Shown: one piece after another, positions 1 to 9,189 of the stretch
Layout of the letters: each line of letters opens with the position of its first letter
Position numbering within the stretch: position 1 is the stretch's first letter
Origin: an uncultured Flavobacteriaceae bacterium
Lineage (GTDB): Bacteria; Bacteroidota; Bacteroidia; Flavobacteriales; Flavobacteriaceae
DNA length: 64,000 bases
Direction of reading: 5' to 3'
Assembly (NCBI GenBank): GCA_937136455.1
Contig: CAKZOO010000060.1
Span: 1-64,000, forward strand
The notes under the pieces: generated by a model
Told to the model about the DNA's origin: nothing
Database searches by the model: none
The model's input: only the letters and a program-made list of their open reading frames with translations
Translations under genes and position numbers: made by a program

Positions 1-139
1 TAAATGTGGCTGGTCTCCTTTTGAAGGGATAGAATTTTCAAATCGGGTTACTCATACCTTTGTCAATGGACATTTGGGGTATCAAAACGGAGAATTTTCT
101 GTACAAAGAAACGCGAAAAGACTTCAGTTTAACAGATGA
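1..139 (+). CDS. pyrC: Dihydroorotase, C-terminal end (partial)
   Basis: The reading frame open at the left edge (codons from base 2) encodes about 45 residues including CGWSPFEG and VTHTFVNG, the conserved C-terminal tail of class I/II dihydroorotases of Bacteroidota. The enzyme closes carbamoyl-aspartate to dihydroorotate in pyrimidine synthesis; the zinc site lies upstream of the window. The stop TGA (137-139) overlaps the ATG of the next gene by ATGA, so the two are translationally coupled. In Flavobacteria dihydroorotase is commonly followed by a DUF4296 protein, as here, which supports the call. Only the tail can be seen. Confidence 0.85.
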   Translation, partial: KCGWSPFEGIEFSNRVTHTFVNGHLGYQNGEFSVQRNAKRLQFNR

Positions 140-585
140 AACGATTCGTTGTCATAGGGCTCTGTCTATCGGTCTTTGCATGTTCAACTCCTGCAGTTGA
201 AAAGCCAGACCCTTTACTAAAGAAAGAACAGATGGTAGCTATTCTTTACGATCTTTCAATTCTCAATGCCGTTTCGGACTCTAAAAAGGACTATTTAAAA
301 CAACGAAATTTAGTTCCCATCAAAACCATTTACAATTGGTATGGAATTGATAGCCTTATTTTTGCTCAGAACGATTTGTATTACGCTTCCAAGCCTAAAC
401 TATATTTAGAAATCTACAAAAAGGTGAACGATAGTCTTGAAGCGACTAAAGAGGTTTATGATGAATTGGTGCGTCAAGAACTTTTAAAACGAAAGGACTC
501 AGTGGATAATTCTAGAAAAATAGATTCGTTGACTCCTGTGTTAAAAGCTCCACCTAAAAGACCTCCGATGCGTTCGAATCAATAA
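136..585 (+). CDS. DUF4296 domain lipoprotein
   Basis: A 149-residue protein with an SPII signal peptide (lipobox ending at Cys16, FAC-S). The body, roughly residues 28-110, matches the DUF4296 pattern: an N-terminal KKEQMVAILYDLSILNA segment, then a region with Y and F spaced as in the family, and a charged proline-rich tail. No catalytic motif is visible and the role of the family is unknown. It overlaps the dihydroorotase stop by four bases, so it is probably cotranscribed with it. Confidence 0.8.
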   Translation: MKRFVVIGLCLSVFACSTPAVEKPDPLLKKEQMVAILYDLSILNAVSDSKKDYLKQRNLVPIKTIYNWYGIDSLIFAQNDLYYASKPKLYLEIYKKVNDSLEATKEVYDELVRQELLKRKDSVDNSRKIDSLTPVLKAPPKRPPMRSNQ

Positions 586-590
586 AAGTG

Positions 591-598
591 TATATTTA
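591..598 (+). promoter_or_regulatory. Possible -7 element for the gluconate operon
   Basis: TATATTTA fits the Bacteroidota TAnnTTTG -7 consensus at seven of eight positions, just 20 bases before the PfkB start. The leader that follows carries ACTAAACTAAACT, also seen before glgE. No clear TTG at -33 was found, so this is tentative. Confidence 0.35.
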
Positions 599-617
599 CT
601 AAACTAAACTTTTATAT

Positions 618-1571
618 ATGAAAATAGCTGTTGTAGGCCCTATTCCAAGAGATACGATCATTACTCACAGAGATGAAACGATTTATAAGTACGGATGTGT
701 AAGTCATCCAACGATTGCTGTTAGTAAATTAATCGAGACTCAAGGGGAAGTCATTCCGGTTGCTCATGTACACCAATCGGATTACAATGCTATTTTAGAA
801 GTTTTTGCTCCCTATCAAAACATCAATACAGATTATATTTCTGATAGTTATGATCAAGGAACCGTTGTAGAGTTGAACTTTATCGATCAAAACAATCGAT
901 TAGAAAAACAACAGAGCAATATGCATCCTATTGAACCTAAAGATATTGAATCGATAGATGCAGATGTTTTTGTATGTGTACCGATCACTGATTACGAGGT
1001 TCCAAAACAGACTCTCAAGGCGATAAAGGCAAAGGGAAGTCAAGTAATATTTGATGCTCATGGGCCTACCTCTTATGTAGATGATCAGGGAAATCGACTG
1101 CGTTGTCATTGGGAAGACATGGATCAGTGGCTTCCTTATATCGACGTGCTTAAAATGAATTTAGAAGAATCGCTCTATTGTCATTTTGATTCATCAGCTC
1201 AGATTGATTACGATTCAGAGGACCGATCTCATTTGGATGATTTTGCCAAAAAGGTTTTAGATGCTGGGGTAGAATACCTCTATGTAACCTTGGATAGTGA
1301 TGGCTGCAACCTTTACCACAAAAAGGAAGACGGTAGTATTCAAACGACCTTTATCCCATCCTATGAGGTACAAGATGTGATTGATACTACAGGATGTGGA
1401 GATTCATTTGCAGGAGGTTTAGCTTTTGGTTTTGCTTCAACTTCAGATGCAGTGATCGCAGGCCAATACGCCAATATTTTAGGTGCTATGAGAACTCAAG
1501 GAAAAACCTTTGAGGTTTTTAAATCAAAATCCGATACCGATCAGATGATCGCTGATTACTACAACAACTAA
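618..1571 (+). CDS. PfkB-family carbohydrate kinase
   Basis: A 317-residue soluble kinase. The PfkB signature 2 is clear: DTTGCGDSFAGG at residues 256-267, with the catalytic base expected at Asp262 and the GCGD anion hole. The N-terminus (MKIAVVGPIPRDTI) is the usual first strand. Typical members phosphorylate sugars or nucleosides; the exact substrate cannot be told from sequence. It starts the operon with gluconokinase, 6-phosphogluconate dehydrogenase and a gluconate permease (gap of 2 bases to the next gene), so a sugar acid or a related sugar such as ribose or 2-keto-gluconate is a reasonable guess, but a guess only. Confidence 0.85.
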   Translation: MKIAVVGPIPRDTIITHRDETIYKYGCVSHPTIAVSKLIETQGEVIPVAHVHQSDYNAILEVFAPYQNINTDYISDSYDQGTVVELNFIDQNNRLEKQQSNMHPIEPKDIESIDADVFVCVPITDYEVPKQTLKAIKAKGSQVIFDAHGPTSYVDDQGNRLRCHWEDMDQWLPYIDVLKMNLEESLYCHFDSSAQIDYDSEDRSHLDDFAKKVLDAGVEYLYVTLDSDGCNLYHKKEDGSIQTTFIPSYEVQDVIDTTGCGDSFAGGLAFGFASTSDAVIAGQYANILGAMRTQGKTFEVFKSKSDTDQMIADYYNN

Positions 1572-1573
1572 GC

Positions 1574-2050
1574 ATGGCTAAACTCATCGTTATCATGGGG
1601 GTTAGTGGCTGTGGTAAAACTTCAGTTGGAACAGCTTTAGCTGAAATGATGTCCCTTCCCTTTTTTGATGCAGATGATTACCATCCAGCTGCTAATAAAA
1701 AAAAGATGCAGGCGGGTATTCCCTTGGAAGACAATGATCGCATTCCTTGGTTGGAAGGATTGAATACTTTGATTAAATCGCATTCAAAAACAGGATTGGT
1801 CTTGGCTTGTTCTGCACTTAAACAATCCTACAGAGACCTCCTGTCAAAAGATATTCAAATAGAATGGGTATATTTAAAGGGTAGTTTTAAGTTGATTTCT
1901 CAACGATTAGCAGTACGTCGTCATCATTATATGCCTACTAGTTTGTTGCAATCTCAATTTGATACCTTAGAAGAGCCTATGGATGTGATTGAAATTTCTA
2001 TTGATCAAGCTATCGAATCCATTATCCTTCAAATAAAAGAACAACTATGA
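1574..2050 (+). CDS. gntK: Gluconokinase
   Basis: A 158-residue P-loop kinase of the GntK/IdnK type. The Walker A loop GVSGCGKT is at residues 9-16, followed by the family-specific FFDADDYHP (substrate and Mg binding) and IPLEDNDRIPWL. The length is normal for the family. It phosphorylates D-gluconate to 6-phosphogluconate with ATP in the cytoplasm, feeding the dehydrogenase encoded next. Its stop overlaps the gnd start by ATGA, which supports coupled translation. Confidence 0.93.
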   Translation: MAKLIVIMGVSGCGKTSVGTALAEMMSLPFFDADDYHPAANKKKMQAGIPLEDNDRIPWLEGLNTLIKSHSKTGLVLACSALKQSYRDLLSKDIQIEWVYLKGSFKLISQRLAVRRHHYMPTSLLQSQFDTLEEPMDVIEISIDQAIESIILQIKEQL

Positions 2051-3450
2051 AATCAGAAATAGGTCTTATTGGACTGGGAGTCATGGGGACTTCACTTGCT
2101 CGAAATATCGCTCGAAATAACTATTCCATTTCATTGTACAATCGTTTTGTAAAAGGGAGTGAAGAAGGGGTTGCTAAAAAAAAAATTGACCAATACGATG
2201 AATTGAGATCAGCAAAAGGATTTGAAAATCTTGCTGCTTTTGTCAACTCAATTCAGCAGCCGAGAAGGATTGTCTTAATGCTTACTGCTGGAGATGCCGT
2301 CGATCAACTCATCAGTCAATTGGAACCGCTTCTCGATTCGGGAGATTTGATTATCGATGCTGGTAATTCTCACTATAGCGACACCGAGCGAAGAAATGAA
2401 CTACTCGCTAAAAAGGATCTTTTCTATATGGGACTTGGAGTTTCTGGTGGTGAAGAAGGCGCTCTAAAAGGGCCGTCTCTGATGCCTGGAGGGTCTCCTA
2501 AGGCCTATGAACTAGTTAAAGACCTTCTCGATTCTATAGCTGCTAAAACATCGGATCAACAACCGACCGCTGCTTATGTTGGCAATGGAGGTGCAGGACA
2601 TTTTGTAAAGATGGTTCACAACGGTATTGAATATGCTGAAATGCAACTCATTGCAGAATTTTTTCAAATCATGCATCAGGCGATGGGATTGGACTACGAT
2701 CGAATAGCTACTATTTTTGAAGAGTGGAATCAAAGCGATCAAAAGAGTTATCTACTTGAAATTTCCACAGCCATATTGAGAACCAAGGACGATCAAGGAT
2801 TTATCATCGATCGCATCCTTGACAAGGGAGCTCACAAAGGAACAGGTTCTTGGTCCTTGATTGCAGCTGCTGAATTAGGGCAGGCTGCTACGATGATTTC
2901 ATCAGCTCTTTTTAGTCGCTATACTTCCTCTAAAAAGCGATATCGAACGAAACTTTCAGAGCTTTATAACTCAAAGAACCAATTAATAGAACTATCTATT
3001 GAGGATTTAAAGGCAACTTATCGATTTGCTCGTTTGATCAATCACCATCAAGGATTTTCACTGATTCACGTGGCCTCTAAAAAGAATCAATGGGATATTG
3101 ATTTGGCGGTGGTATGTGGGCTTTGGACCGAAGGATGCATCATTAAATCGGATTTGTTATACCAATTACAACCGATACTTAAAAGCCATCAATTGCCATT
3201 GTCAGATGCCTCCATCGTGAAACTCATTCAAAGGGATCGGCCTCATGTGGAAAAGCTGTTGTCGAGCTTGATTCCTACAGATGTTCCAAGTCTGTGTATC
3301 TCTAATTCCTTTGAGTTTTTTAAACAGATGCTACAAGAGCAATCATCGGCTCATCTCATACAAGCACAACGCGATTATTTTGGAGCTCATGGATTTGAAC
3401 TCAAAGGAGATTTAACGGGAGATTTACATCACTATAATTGGAATAATTAA
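2047..3450 (+). CDS. gnd: 6-phosphogluconate dehydrogenase, decarboxylating
   Basis: A 467-residue enzyme of normal length. It has the N-terminal Rossmann GLIGLGVMG (about residues 6-14), the signature GVSGGEEGALKGPSLMPGG, the catalytic GAGHFVKMVHNGIEY with its Lys, and the C-terminal all-helical domain with the DKGAHKGTGSWS substrate segment. It oxidises 6-phosphogluconate to ribulose 5-phosphate and CO2, making NAD(P)H. Placed between gluconokinase (4-base overlap) and the gluconate permease (1-base gap), it forms a complete uptake-to-pentose phosphate route for gluconate. Confidence 0.96.
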   Translation: MKSEIGLIGLGVMGTSLARNIARNNYSISLYNRFVKGSEEGVAKKKIDQYDELRSAKGFENLAAFVNSIQQPRRIVLMLTAGDAVDQLISQLEPLLDSGDLIIDAGNSHYSDTERRNELLAKKDLFYMGLGVSGGEEGALKGPSLMPGGSPKAYELVKDLLDSIAAKTSDQQPTAAYVGNGGAGHFVKMVHNGIEYAEMQLIAEFFQIMHQAMGLDYDRIATIFEEWNQSDQKSYLLEISTAILRTKDDQGFIIDRILDKGAHKGTGSWSLIAAAELGQAATMISSALFSRYTSSKKRYRTKLSELYNSKNQLIELSIEDLKATYRFARLINHHQGFSLIHVASKKNQWDIDLAVVCGLWTEGCIIKSDLLYQLQPILKSHQLPLSDASIVKLIQRDRPHVEKLLSSLIPTDVPSLCISNSFEFFKQMLQEQSSAHLIQAQRDYFGAHGFELKGDLTGDLHHYNWNN

Positions 3451-3451
3451 G

Positions 3452-4789
3452 ATGGTTACTACTCTACTTTTAGCACTAGTTCTTGGAATTTCAGTATTGC
3501 TTTTTTTAATACTAAAACTCAAAATACCTGCTTTTATATCCCTTTTAATTGCGACAATTATGATTGGTATTGTAGCAGGTCTTGATGCTTCAAGTATTTT
3601 TGATACGATTCAAAGAGGAATGGGGGGGACACTCGGTTATGTCGCAACCATTGTTGGACTTGGTGCGATGTTTGGTTCGATCTTAGAACTCACCGGTTCT
3701 GCCCAGGCCATTGCTGATTATATGTTAAAGCGATTTGGTGTAGAAAAGGCTCCGTGGACACTTCTTTTTAGTGGTTTTTTTATCGCTATTCCTGTCTTTT
3801 TTGACGTGGCATTTATACTGTTGATCCCTGTGATTTACGCCCTGCAACACAGGACCAAAAAATCACTTTTGCTCTATGCTATCCCATTACTAGCAGGTTT
3901 GGCAGTAACCCACGCCTTTATACCACCAACACCAGGACCTGTTGCCGTTGCGGATATTTTAGGAGCTGATCTGGGCTTGGTCATATTAATGGGATTTCTC
4001 GTTGGAATGCCGGCAGCAATAGTATCGGGGATCTTCTTTGGAAGGTATATTTCAAATAAAATATTTGTGGAAGCGCCTTCTCATTTCCAAGAAGATTCAA
4101 GAGAAAAACCTTTGCCATCGATACGTGTTATTTTTGGAGTGGTATTAGTTCCCATTGTATTGATTGTTTTAAGAGCACTCATAGATTCGGGTGTTGTCTT
4201 AGATAAGAATTCGGGAATAGGTCTAGTGATTACTTTTATAGGACACCCTTTTGCAGCTTTGATTATCGGTAATCTTCTCGCCTGGTATTTACTCGGTCTA
4301 CGTTGGAATTATTCCAAGGAAGAACTCTTTAAAGTCGCTTCTAAATCCATGGAACCCGCAGGAACCATTATCTTATTAACGGGGGCAGGGGGTGTACTCA
4401 AGCAGATGTTAGTCGACACCAATATAGGAACACTGATTGCTGAGAGTTTTGTTCATCTACAAAGCTCCATCTACCTCATAGCATTTATCATCGCTGTTTT
4501 GATTCGTGTGCTTCAAGGATCCTCTACTGTGGCCATGATTACTGCTGCTGGATTGGTTGCTCCATTATTAGAATCGGGACAACACTCTGGTTTTGCTCTG
4601 GCACTTTTAGTGGTTGCTATAGCCTCTGGGGCCTCTACCTTTTCTCATGTCAACGATTCAGGATTTTGGCTTGTGAGTCAGTATCTGGGAATCAATGAAA
4701 AACAAACTTATAAATCCTGGACGATGATGACTACCATTTTGTCCTTGGTAGGAATTGCTGTAGTCTTATTATTGGCACCCTTTGTTTGA
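3452..4789 (+). CDS. gntP: Gluconate:H+ symporter, GntP family
   Basis: A 445-residue membrane protein with about 12 to 14 hydrophobic segments. GntP-family features visible are the HAFIPPTPGPVAVADILGADLG segment in the middle, the VLQGSSTVAMITAAGL stretch, and the C-terminal SGASTFSHVNDSGFWLVSQYLG. It imports gluconate or a related sugar acid. It is the last gene of the gluconate operon; its 3' end overlaps by 21 bases the 3' end of the convergent gene on the other strand, leaving no room for a conventional terminator. Confidence 0.93.
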   Translation: MVTTLLLALVLGISVLLFLILKLKIPAFISLLIATIMIGIVAGLDASSIFDTIQRGMGGTLGYVATIVGLGAMFGSILELTGSAQAIADYMLKRFGVEKAPWTLLFSGFFIAIPVFFDVAFILLIPVIYALQHRTKKSLLLYAIPLLAGLAVTHAFIPPTPGPVAVADILGADLGLVILMGFLVGMPAAIVSGIFFGRYISNKIFVEAPSHFQEDSREKPLPSIRVIFGVVLVPIVLIVLRALIDSGVVLDKNSGIGLVITFIGHPFAALIIGNLLAWYLLGLRWNYSKEELFKVASKSMEPAGTIILLTGAGGVLKQMLVDTNIGTLIAESFVHLQSSIYLIAFIIAVLIRVLQGSSTVAMITAAGLVAPLLESGQHSGFALALLVVAIASGASTFSHVNDSGFWLVSQYLGINEKQTYKSWTMMTTILSLVGIAVVLLLAPFV

Positions 4790-5947
4790 GTTTTTTAGCT
4801 GAAACCCTATCCAAAATATTCCAAGGGCAAGGCATAGGGATCCTATACTTAGGCCTACATTATAATCGATTGAGAATCGATGCGTTGATCGAATAATCAA
4901 GAGAAGCTCTGTGATTAGAAAACCTATTATAAAGAGGCTTATTGCTCCATTAAAGAGTTTGAAATTAGTTCTTCTAAAAGCGATCCAAAACAGAACAAGA
5001 CTAACAATGCCGATAAAATTCATATGAATAAAGGCGATGATGAGGTCTTTTTGCTGGTGTAATTGATCGGATAAAGAGGGGATGCCCAAAGCGATAAGTC
5101 CTATGGATTTAACTAAGAGTAAAAACCCAATAAAAATCAGTAGTAATTGCTCTATTTTTTTGAGTTCTAATTGTCGAATCATTCGATAAGGATGCCATAA
5201 TGACCACAAGAGTAAACCGCCTCCTAATGCAGTCAAAAGATGAACATATAGGGGAGGGTGAGTCCACAATACATTGACAAAGAAACTCAATATTACTCCT
5301 ATGTGAAGAAGTCTGTAGACAGCTTTCATTTTTATATGAGAAACATCAATTCCCTTTGCTTCAACAATGGAATAAATGAGTCCAAAAAGCCCAAAGAGCA
5401 TCCATCCATTGTATTGAAAGTGAAGGTAGAAATAGACCGATAATTGATACCAAATAGTCTCCTTACCACCTAGTGCCATAATGAGTCCTAAGGCCCAGGG
5501 GCCTATGCTTGATAGTGCTAAATAATAAAGTGCTGATTTGATAAATGCAAAGCTCCACTTTAGGGTGGCAAAATCGTTTTTGTTTTTTATTACCCAATAG
5601 ACTAAAAAGTAAGAAACAACTAAAAATAAGGATGAAAACACAATGGACCAAAGGGCGTATCCCTGAAAGGGGAAGCTTAGCATCATTCCTAATATACTTA
5701 TAACTGCAGAAATATACAGTGCTTTATACGATTTACTCGACTTGTAATTAGTATAGCGTTCTACGATGAGCCCCGATAAAAATAAATAGACCCAACCAAT
5801 TAGGGCAATATGAGAATGGGTGTGTAAGATGAATTTATAAGTAGCCCACTGGGGTAATAAGGGAAAGGCTCTCAGATAAGTCCCCAATAAAGCAGCGATC
5901 CCAAAAAAGAGGATAGCTGTTATTAATTGTTTTGTGATGTTAAACAT
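4769..5947 (-). CDS. Polytopic His-rich membrane protein at the end of the nos cluster
   Basis: A 392-residue protein with about 12 predicted membrane segments and no catalytic domain outside the membrane. Several histidines lie in or near helices: HTHSHIALIGW in the second helix, YFYLHFQYNGW in the middle, HPPLYVHLL, and FIHMNFIG. The pattern resembles subunit I of heme-copper oxidases and NnrS-type proteins, with His ligands in membrane helices, but I do not see the full set of heme and CuB ligands. It follows nosY by 9 bases and so probably belongs to the nos transcript; a role in electron delivery, copper handling or NO sensing would fit. Function not established. Confidence 0.6.
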   Translation of the reverse strand: MFNITKQLITAILFFGIAALLGTYLRAFPLLPQWATYKFILHTHSHIALIGWVYLFLSGLIVERYTNYKSSKSYKALYISAVISILGMMLSFPFQGYALWSIVFSSLFLVVSYFLVYWVIKNKNDFATLKWSFAFIKSALYYLALSSIGPWALGLIMALGGKETIWYQLSVYFYLHFQYNGWMLFGLFGLIYSIVEAKGIDVSHIKMKAVYRLLHIGVILSFFVNVLWTHPPLYVHLLTALGGGLLLWSLWHPYRMIRQLELKKIEQLLLIFIGFLLLVKSIGLIALGIPSLSDQLHQQKDLIIAFIHMNFIGIVSLVLFWIAFRRTNFKLFNGAISLFIIGFLITELLLIIRSTHRFSIDYNVGLSIGSLCLALGIFWIGFQLKNSNKGCQ

Positions 5948-5956
5948 CCTAAGAGT

Positions 5957-6739
5957 TTAAAAATCTTTTTTCTTGGAAACATATACAATTCTCCAAATCG
6001 GTAAAACCGTCCAAAGAATTAAACACAAAAGGGCAATAAAAAAGCCTTTGTCTGTTCCAAAAAATGACTTAAAAACAGCTCCTGTATAGCCTAAAAGGGC
6101 TGAAATATCCAGTTTAAGCAAGATGAGTGTTCTCGATAAATCCACAGGATTTACCATGGTAGCAATTAGCGAAAAAGTATCCAGAGGATAGGCTTGAAAG
6201 AGAATTAATGACATTAAAAAGAAACCGTCATAGATGACTGCTAATAGGAGCCAACTCAATATAGCGTATCCAAAACCCTTGATTTTGTTTTCATTGCTAA
6301 GGGCAATATTAAAAGCAATTGCAGTAAAGATTAAGGTTAAAAATGCTCCTGTCACTAAAAGTAATCCAAAATCCCAAATGGCATTTGATTTAAAGAGCCC
6401 ATAGAGTGCAAATGGAATACCCAGACCAAGAATTAAACTCATACTCAAAGAACCTGCAACGCCTAGGTATTGTCCTAAGAATATAGAGGAGCGTTTCAGT
6501 GGTTGTGCCAGTAATAGTTCTGTAAATTCTTTAGAGTTGTAAAAGTACATCACCCCAAAAATAGTTCCGATTAATGGGACTAATACAATGATGATGTTCA
6601 TCAGTGTAATTACCGCTTTGGAGAGGTCGTTGTTTAAGAATAACAATACAAATCCTAAGAGCAGGTAAAACAGAAAATACACATAACTCCAACGAGAACG
6701 CATCAGATCATAAAAGGAATATTTTAATATTTTAAGCAT
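5957..6739 (-). CDS. nosY: NosY-type ABC transporter permease
   Basis: A 260-residue membrane protein with six hydrophobic segments of the ABC-2 (NosY) type. The conserved FYNSKEFTELLLAQPLKRSSIFLGQYLG stretch follows the second helix, and the C-terminus is short and charged. With NosF it makes the ABC transporter that, with NosD, is needed to assemble the CuZ sulfide-bridged copper site of nitrous oxide reductase. It overlaps the nosF stop by 8 bases. Confidence 0.87.
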   Translation of the reverse strand: MLKILKYSFYDLMRSRWSYVYFLFYLLLGFVLLFLNNDLSKAVITLMNIIIVLVPLIGTIFGVMYFYNSKEFTELLLAQPLKRSSIFLGQYLGVAGSLSMSLILGLGIPFALYGLFKSNAIWDFGLLLVTGAFLTLIFTAIAFNIALSNENKIKGFGYAILSWLLLAVIYDGFFLMSLILFQAYPLDTFSLIATMVNPVDLSRTLILLKLDISALLGYTGAVFKSFFGTDKGFFIALLCLILWTVLPIWRIVYVSKKKDF

Positions 6740-7442
6740 GGTTTATCTCTGGAATTAAAGCAGCTACTGCGTGTTCTACATTGTCTTGTTGGGTCTTTTG
6801 AAGCAATTGAGCAATACTTCCTTGGAAATAGATCTTACCTTCTAATAAATAGACTACACTATCGGATATTTCCTCTACAAATTGCATAATGTGTGTGGTA
6901 ATCAAGATGGTCTTTCCCGCTGTTTTTTCTCTTAGAATGAGTTCTTTTAATTTAATTAGCGCCGAAGGATCTAATCCTGTAGTCGGCTCATCGAGAATAA
7001 TCAGTGGACTGTCACTCATAAAGCAGATGAGGATATTGACTTTTTGCTTAGTACCCCCCGATAAATTGGAAAGTTTCTTGTCCAAAAAAGGTTCTAAACC
7101 AAAGGTTTTAATCAGTTCTGTTTCATCGCAGGCTTTATTTCTGAGATCTTTGATCATTTTGATGAGTTCCATGACCTTTAAATTCCCAGGAAAATTTGCA
7201 ATTTGAGGCAAGTAATTGATATCTAATCTGTAGTTCCAATCATTTTTAATGGATTTTTGATTGATTTCAATACTTCCTTTATTGGGTACGACCATGCCGA
7301 GGATACTTTTGATCAAGGTGGTCTTTCCTGAACCATTAGGTCCTAAAATCGCTACAATCCCGCCATTGTCTATGGTTAGATTGAGCCCTGAAAGAACTTG
7401 ATTGGATCCAAATTTTTTATGTAAATCGCTTATTCTAATCAT
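6732..7442 (-). CDS. nosF: NosF ABC transporter ATP-binding protein
   Basis: A 236-residue ABC ATPase. Walker A is GPNGSGKTT, the signature LSGGTKQKV, Walker B LIILDEPTTGLDP, and the switch His lies in TTHIMQF. The length and the KFGSNQVLSGLNL start match NosF. It energises the NosDFY complex for CuZ maturation. The start overlaps the nosD stop by ATGA, and nosY follows with an overlap, so the three are translationally coupled. Confidence 0.9.
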   Translation of the reverse strand: MIRISDLHKKFGSNQVLSGLNLTIDNGGIVAILGPNGSGKTTLIKSILGMVVPNKGSIEINQKSIKNDWNYRLDINYLPQIANFPGNLKVMELIKMIKDLRNKACDETELIKTFGLEPFLDKKLSNLSGGTKQKVNILICFMSDSPLIILDEPTTGLDPSALIKLKELILREKTAGKTILITTHIMQFVEEISDSVVYLLEGKIYFQGSIAQLLQKTQQDNVEHAVAALIPEINHA

Positions 7443-8674
7443 TGAACAGGTTTCATTAATGGTTGGGCGTCAATCAGCTTGTCTGGGGTGAATACTGGAG
7501 ACACTTTCTCAGAAAAATCAATTAAATCCATAAAGAGGCTTCTGAGTAAAATGATTGTTTCAGGTGTTTGGTTAACAATATAAGAAAACAATTTTACGGG
7601 TCGATGAGGAACATCTCCAATACTGTTTTGGTCTAAATCGTATCCCGTATAGTTCGACCAGTAGTTGTTTTCAAAAAGGTTGTCATTAATTTTTGAATTG
7701 TAGGATATATCAAAGGAGTTGTACAAAAAGTTATTGTACTTAAATATATTTTCAAAACAGGCTCCTCTTACCTTAATAGCCCATCCGTTGTTTTTAAAAT
7801 CATTGTTGAAATAGTCAATTCTATTTGAACCTTCTATATTAATGCCTATAGTGTTTTCTTCAAATACATTATCAGAAATTTCAGCATCGTTGATTTCTTT
7901 TAGCAGAATGCCATAGGATGCAGTACCCCAGTTCTTTCTAAAGGTATTTTTCTTCATAGTAATGTATTCTGAAAACATGACAGCAACACCAGCTCCGTTA
8001 TTTTCAAACAGATTGTTGGTGTAGTCGTCGTGATCGGAAAACATAAAGTGTAAGCCGTATCTGAGATTGTTTTTACTGGTGTTATCGTGAATTTGCACTC
8101 GATCAGAAAACTCTAAGTAAATGCCATCTCTAGCATTGGATATGTTGTTGTGGGCGACCTCGATATCGGAAGAATACCACAGTTGAATTCCATTTCCTGA
8201 ATTGTATTCGTTGACAGCATCTCCTAAAATTCTGTTGTTGATGACTTTTCCGTGTTTTGATTTTTCTAGATAAATTCCGAAAAAGAGATTTTCTAACTGA
8301 ATATTTTCAATTCTAAAATAGCGACTTTCTTTAATTCGAATTGCTGCGTGATCTTTGGTGTAGCTCGTTCCGACATTTTTAATGAGTAAGTTTTTTAGAG
8401 TAACACTGTCAGAAATAACTGTGAAAATTTCACCTTTCTCTTCACCGTCGATTAAAGGAAAATCTTCGCCTATAATTTTTAAGGGTTTGTCGACTAGAAT
8501 GTCAAATTCTTTGTAGTTTCCTTTTTGAATAATAATACTATCATGTTCTTTAGCAATAGCAATAGCAGATTTGATGCTTTGAAGTTCACAATCTTCACAT
8601 ACTCGATGTGTTTGCTGTCCCCAAAGATTGGAGTAGCAAAGAACTAGAAGTATAAGTAATTGAAAGTGCTTCAT
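7439..8674 (-). CDS. nosD: NosD periplasmic CuZ maturation protein
   Basis: A 411-residue exported protein with a Sec signal peptide ending near the AxG of SNLWGQ (about residue 20). The rest is a right-handed beta-helix built of about 22-residue turns rich in N, G and hydrophobics (NNRILGDAVNEYNSGNG, HNNISNARDGIYLE and similar), the NosD/carbohydrate-binding CASH fold. NosD works with NosFY in maturation of nitrous oxide reductase in the periplasm. An unusual CEDCE pair right after the signal peptide could bind metal. Spacing to the upstream nosL is 59 bases. Confidence 0.9.
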   Translation of the reverse strand: MKHFQLLILLVLCYSNLWGQQTHRVCEDCELQSIKSAIAIAKEHDSIIIQKGNYKEFDILVDKPLKIIGEDFPLIDGEEKGEIFTVISDSVTLKNLLIKNVGTSYTKDHAAIRIKESRYFRIENIQLENLFFGIYLEKSKHGKVINNRILGDAVNEYNSGNGIQLWYSSDIEVAHNNISNARDGIYLEFSDRVQIHDNTSKNNLRYGLHFMFSDHDDYTNNLFENNGAGVAVMFSEYITMKKNTFRKNWGTASYGILLKEINDAEISDNVFEENTIGINIEGSNRIDYFNNDFKNNGWAIKVRGACFENIFKYNNFLYNSFDISYNSKINDNLFENNYWSNYTGYDLDQNSIGDVPHRPVKLFSYIVNQTPETIILLRSLFMDLIDFSEKVSPVFTPDKLIDAQPLMKPVQ

Positions 8675-8733
8675 TTTAGTTGTTATTGGGCATAGTTTGA
8701 TCTTTGAAGTAACTAAACTTACATCAAAATGAC

Positions 8734-9171
8734 TTATTTATTAATTAAAGTTATAATTGATGGCCAGTCATAAATAGTTCCATCGTAGTTGTCTTTTGCT
8801 TCTTTTGCCAAAGTAGCATTTGAAAAAGCTGTGAGATTTGCACCCATAGGACTAGGTAGATTCGGACTAACTAAAAAGCTAGCAGATGTGGCATCTATCA
8901 GTTTACCTGGATGATCTAAAGTATTGACTAGAAGTAAACCTTCTTCTTCAATATTGGGATTTTCTCCTAGGTAATTGATGAGGCATTCAATGGAATCAAA
9001 CGAGAATGCTTTTCCAGTTTTTGTGACTAATTGAGATCCGTGATGTTGATCGACTACAGTCATTCTACAGTAGTGACAAGAATCAGATCCATAGGCAATC
9101 TCTTTTGGCGCTATTGAACAATTCCACACCAGGATTCCTAAAAGGACACTAAGAACTATTTTTTTTACCAT
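8734..9171 (-). CDS. nosL: NosL copper chaperone lipoprotein
   Basis: A 145-residue lipoprotein (lipobox Cys18, LVWNC). It carries the NosL copper motif CHYCRM at residues 32-37 preceded by GSDS, followed by the H/DxxHGSQL region typical of the family. NosL holds Cu(I) at the outer membrane or periplasmic face and hands it to the NosZ maturation system. It lies between the 200-residue membrane protein and nosD, in the usual clade II order. Confidence 0.9.
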   Translation of the reverse strand: MVKKIVLSVLLGILVWNCSIAPKEIAYGSDSCHYCRMTVVDQHHGSQLVTKTGKAFSFDSIECLINYLGENPNIEEEGLLLVNTLDHPGKLIDATSASFLVSPNLPSPMGANLTAFSNATLAKEAKDNYDGTIYDWPSIITLINK

Positions 9172-9189
9172 AGATTAAATATACATATT

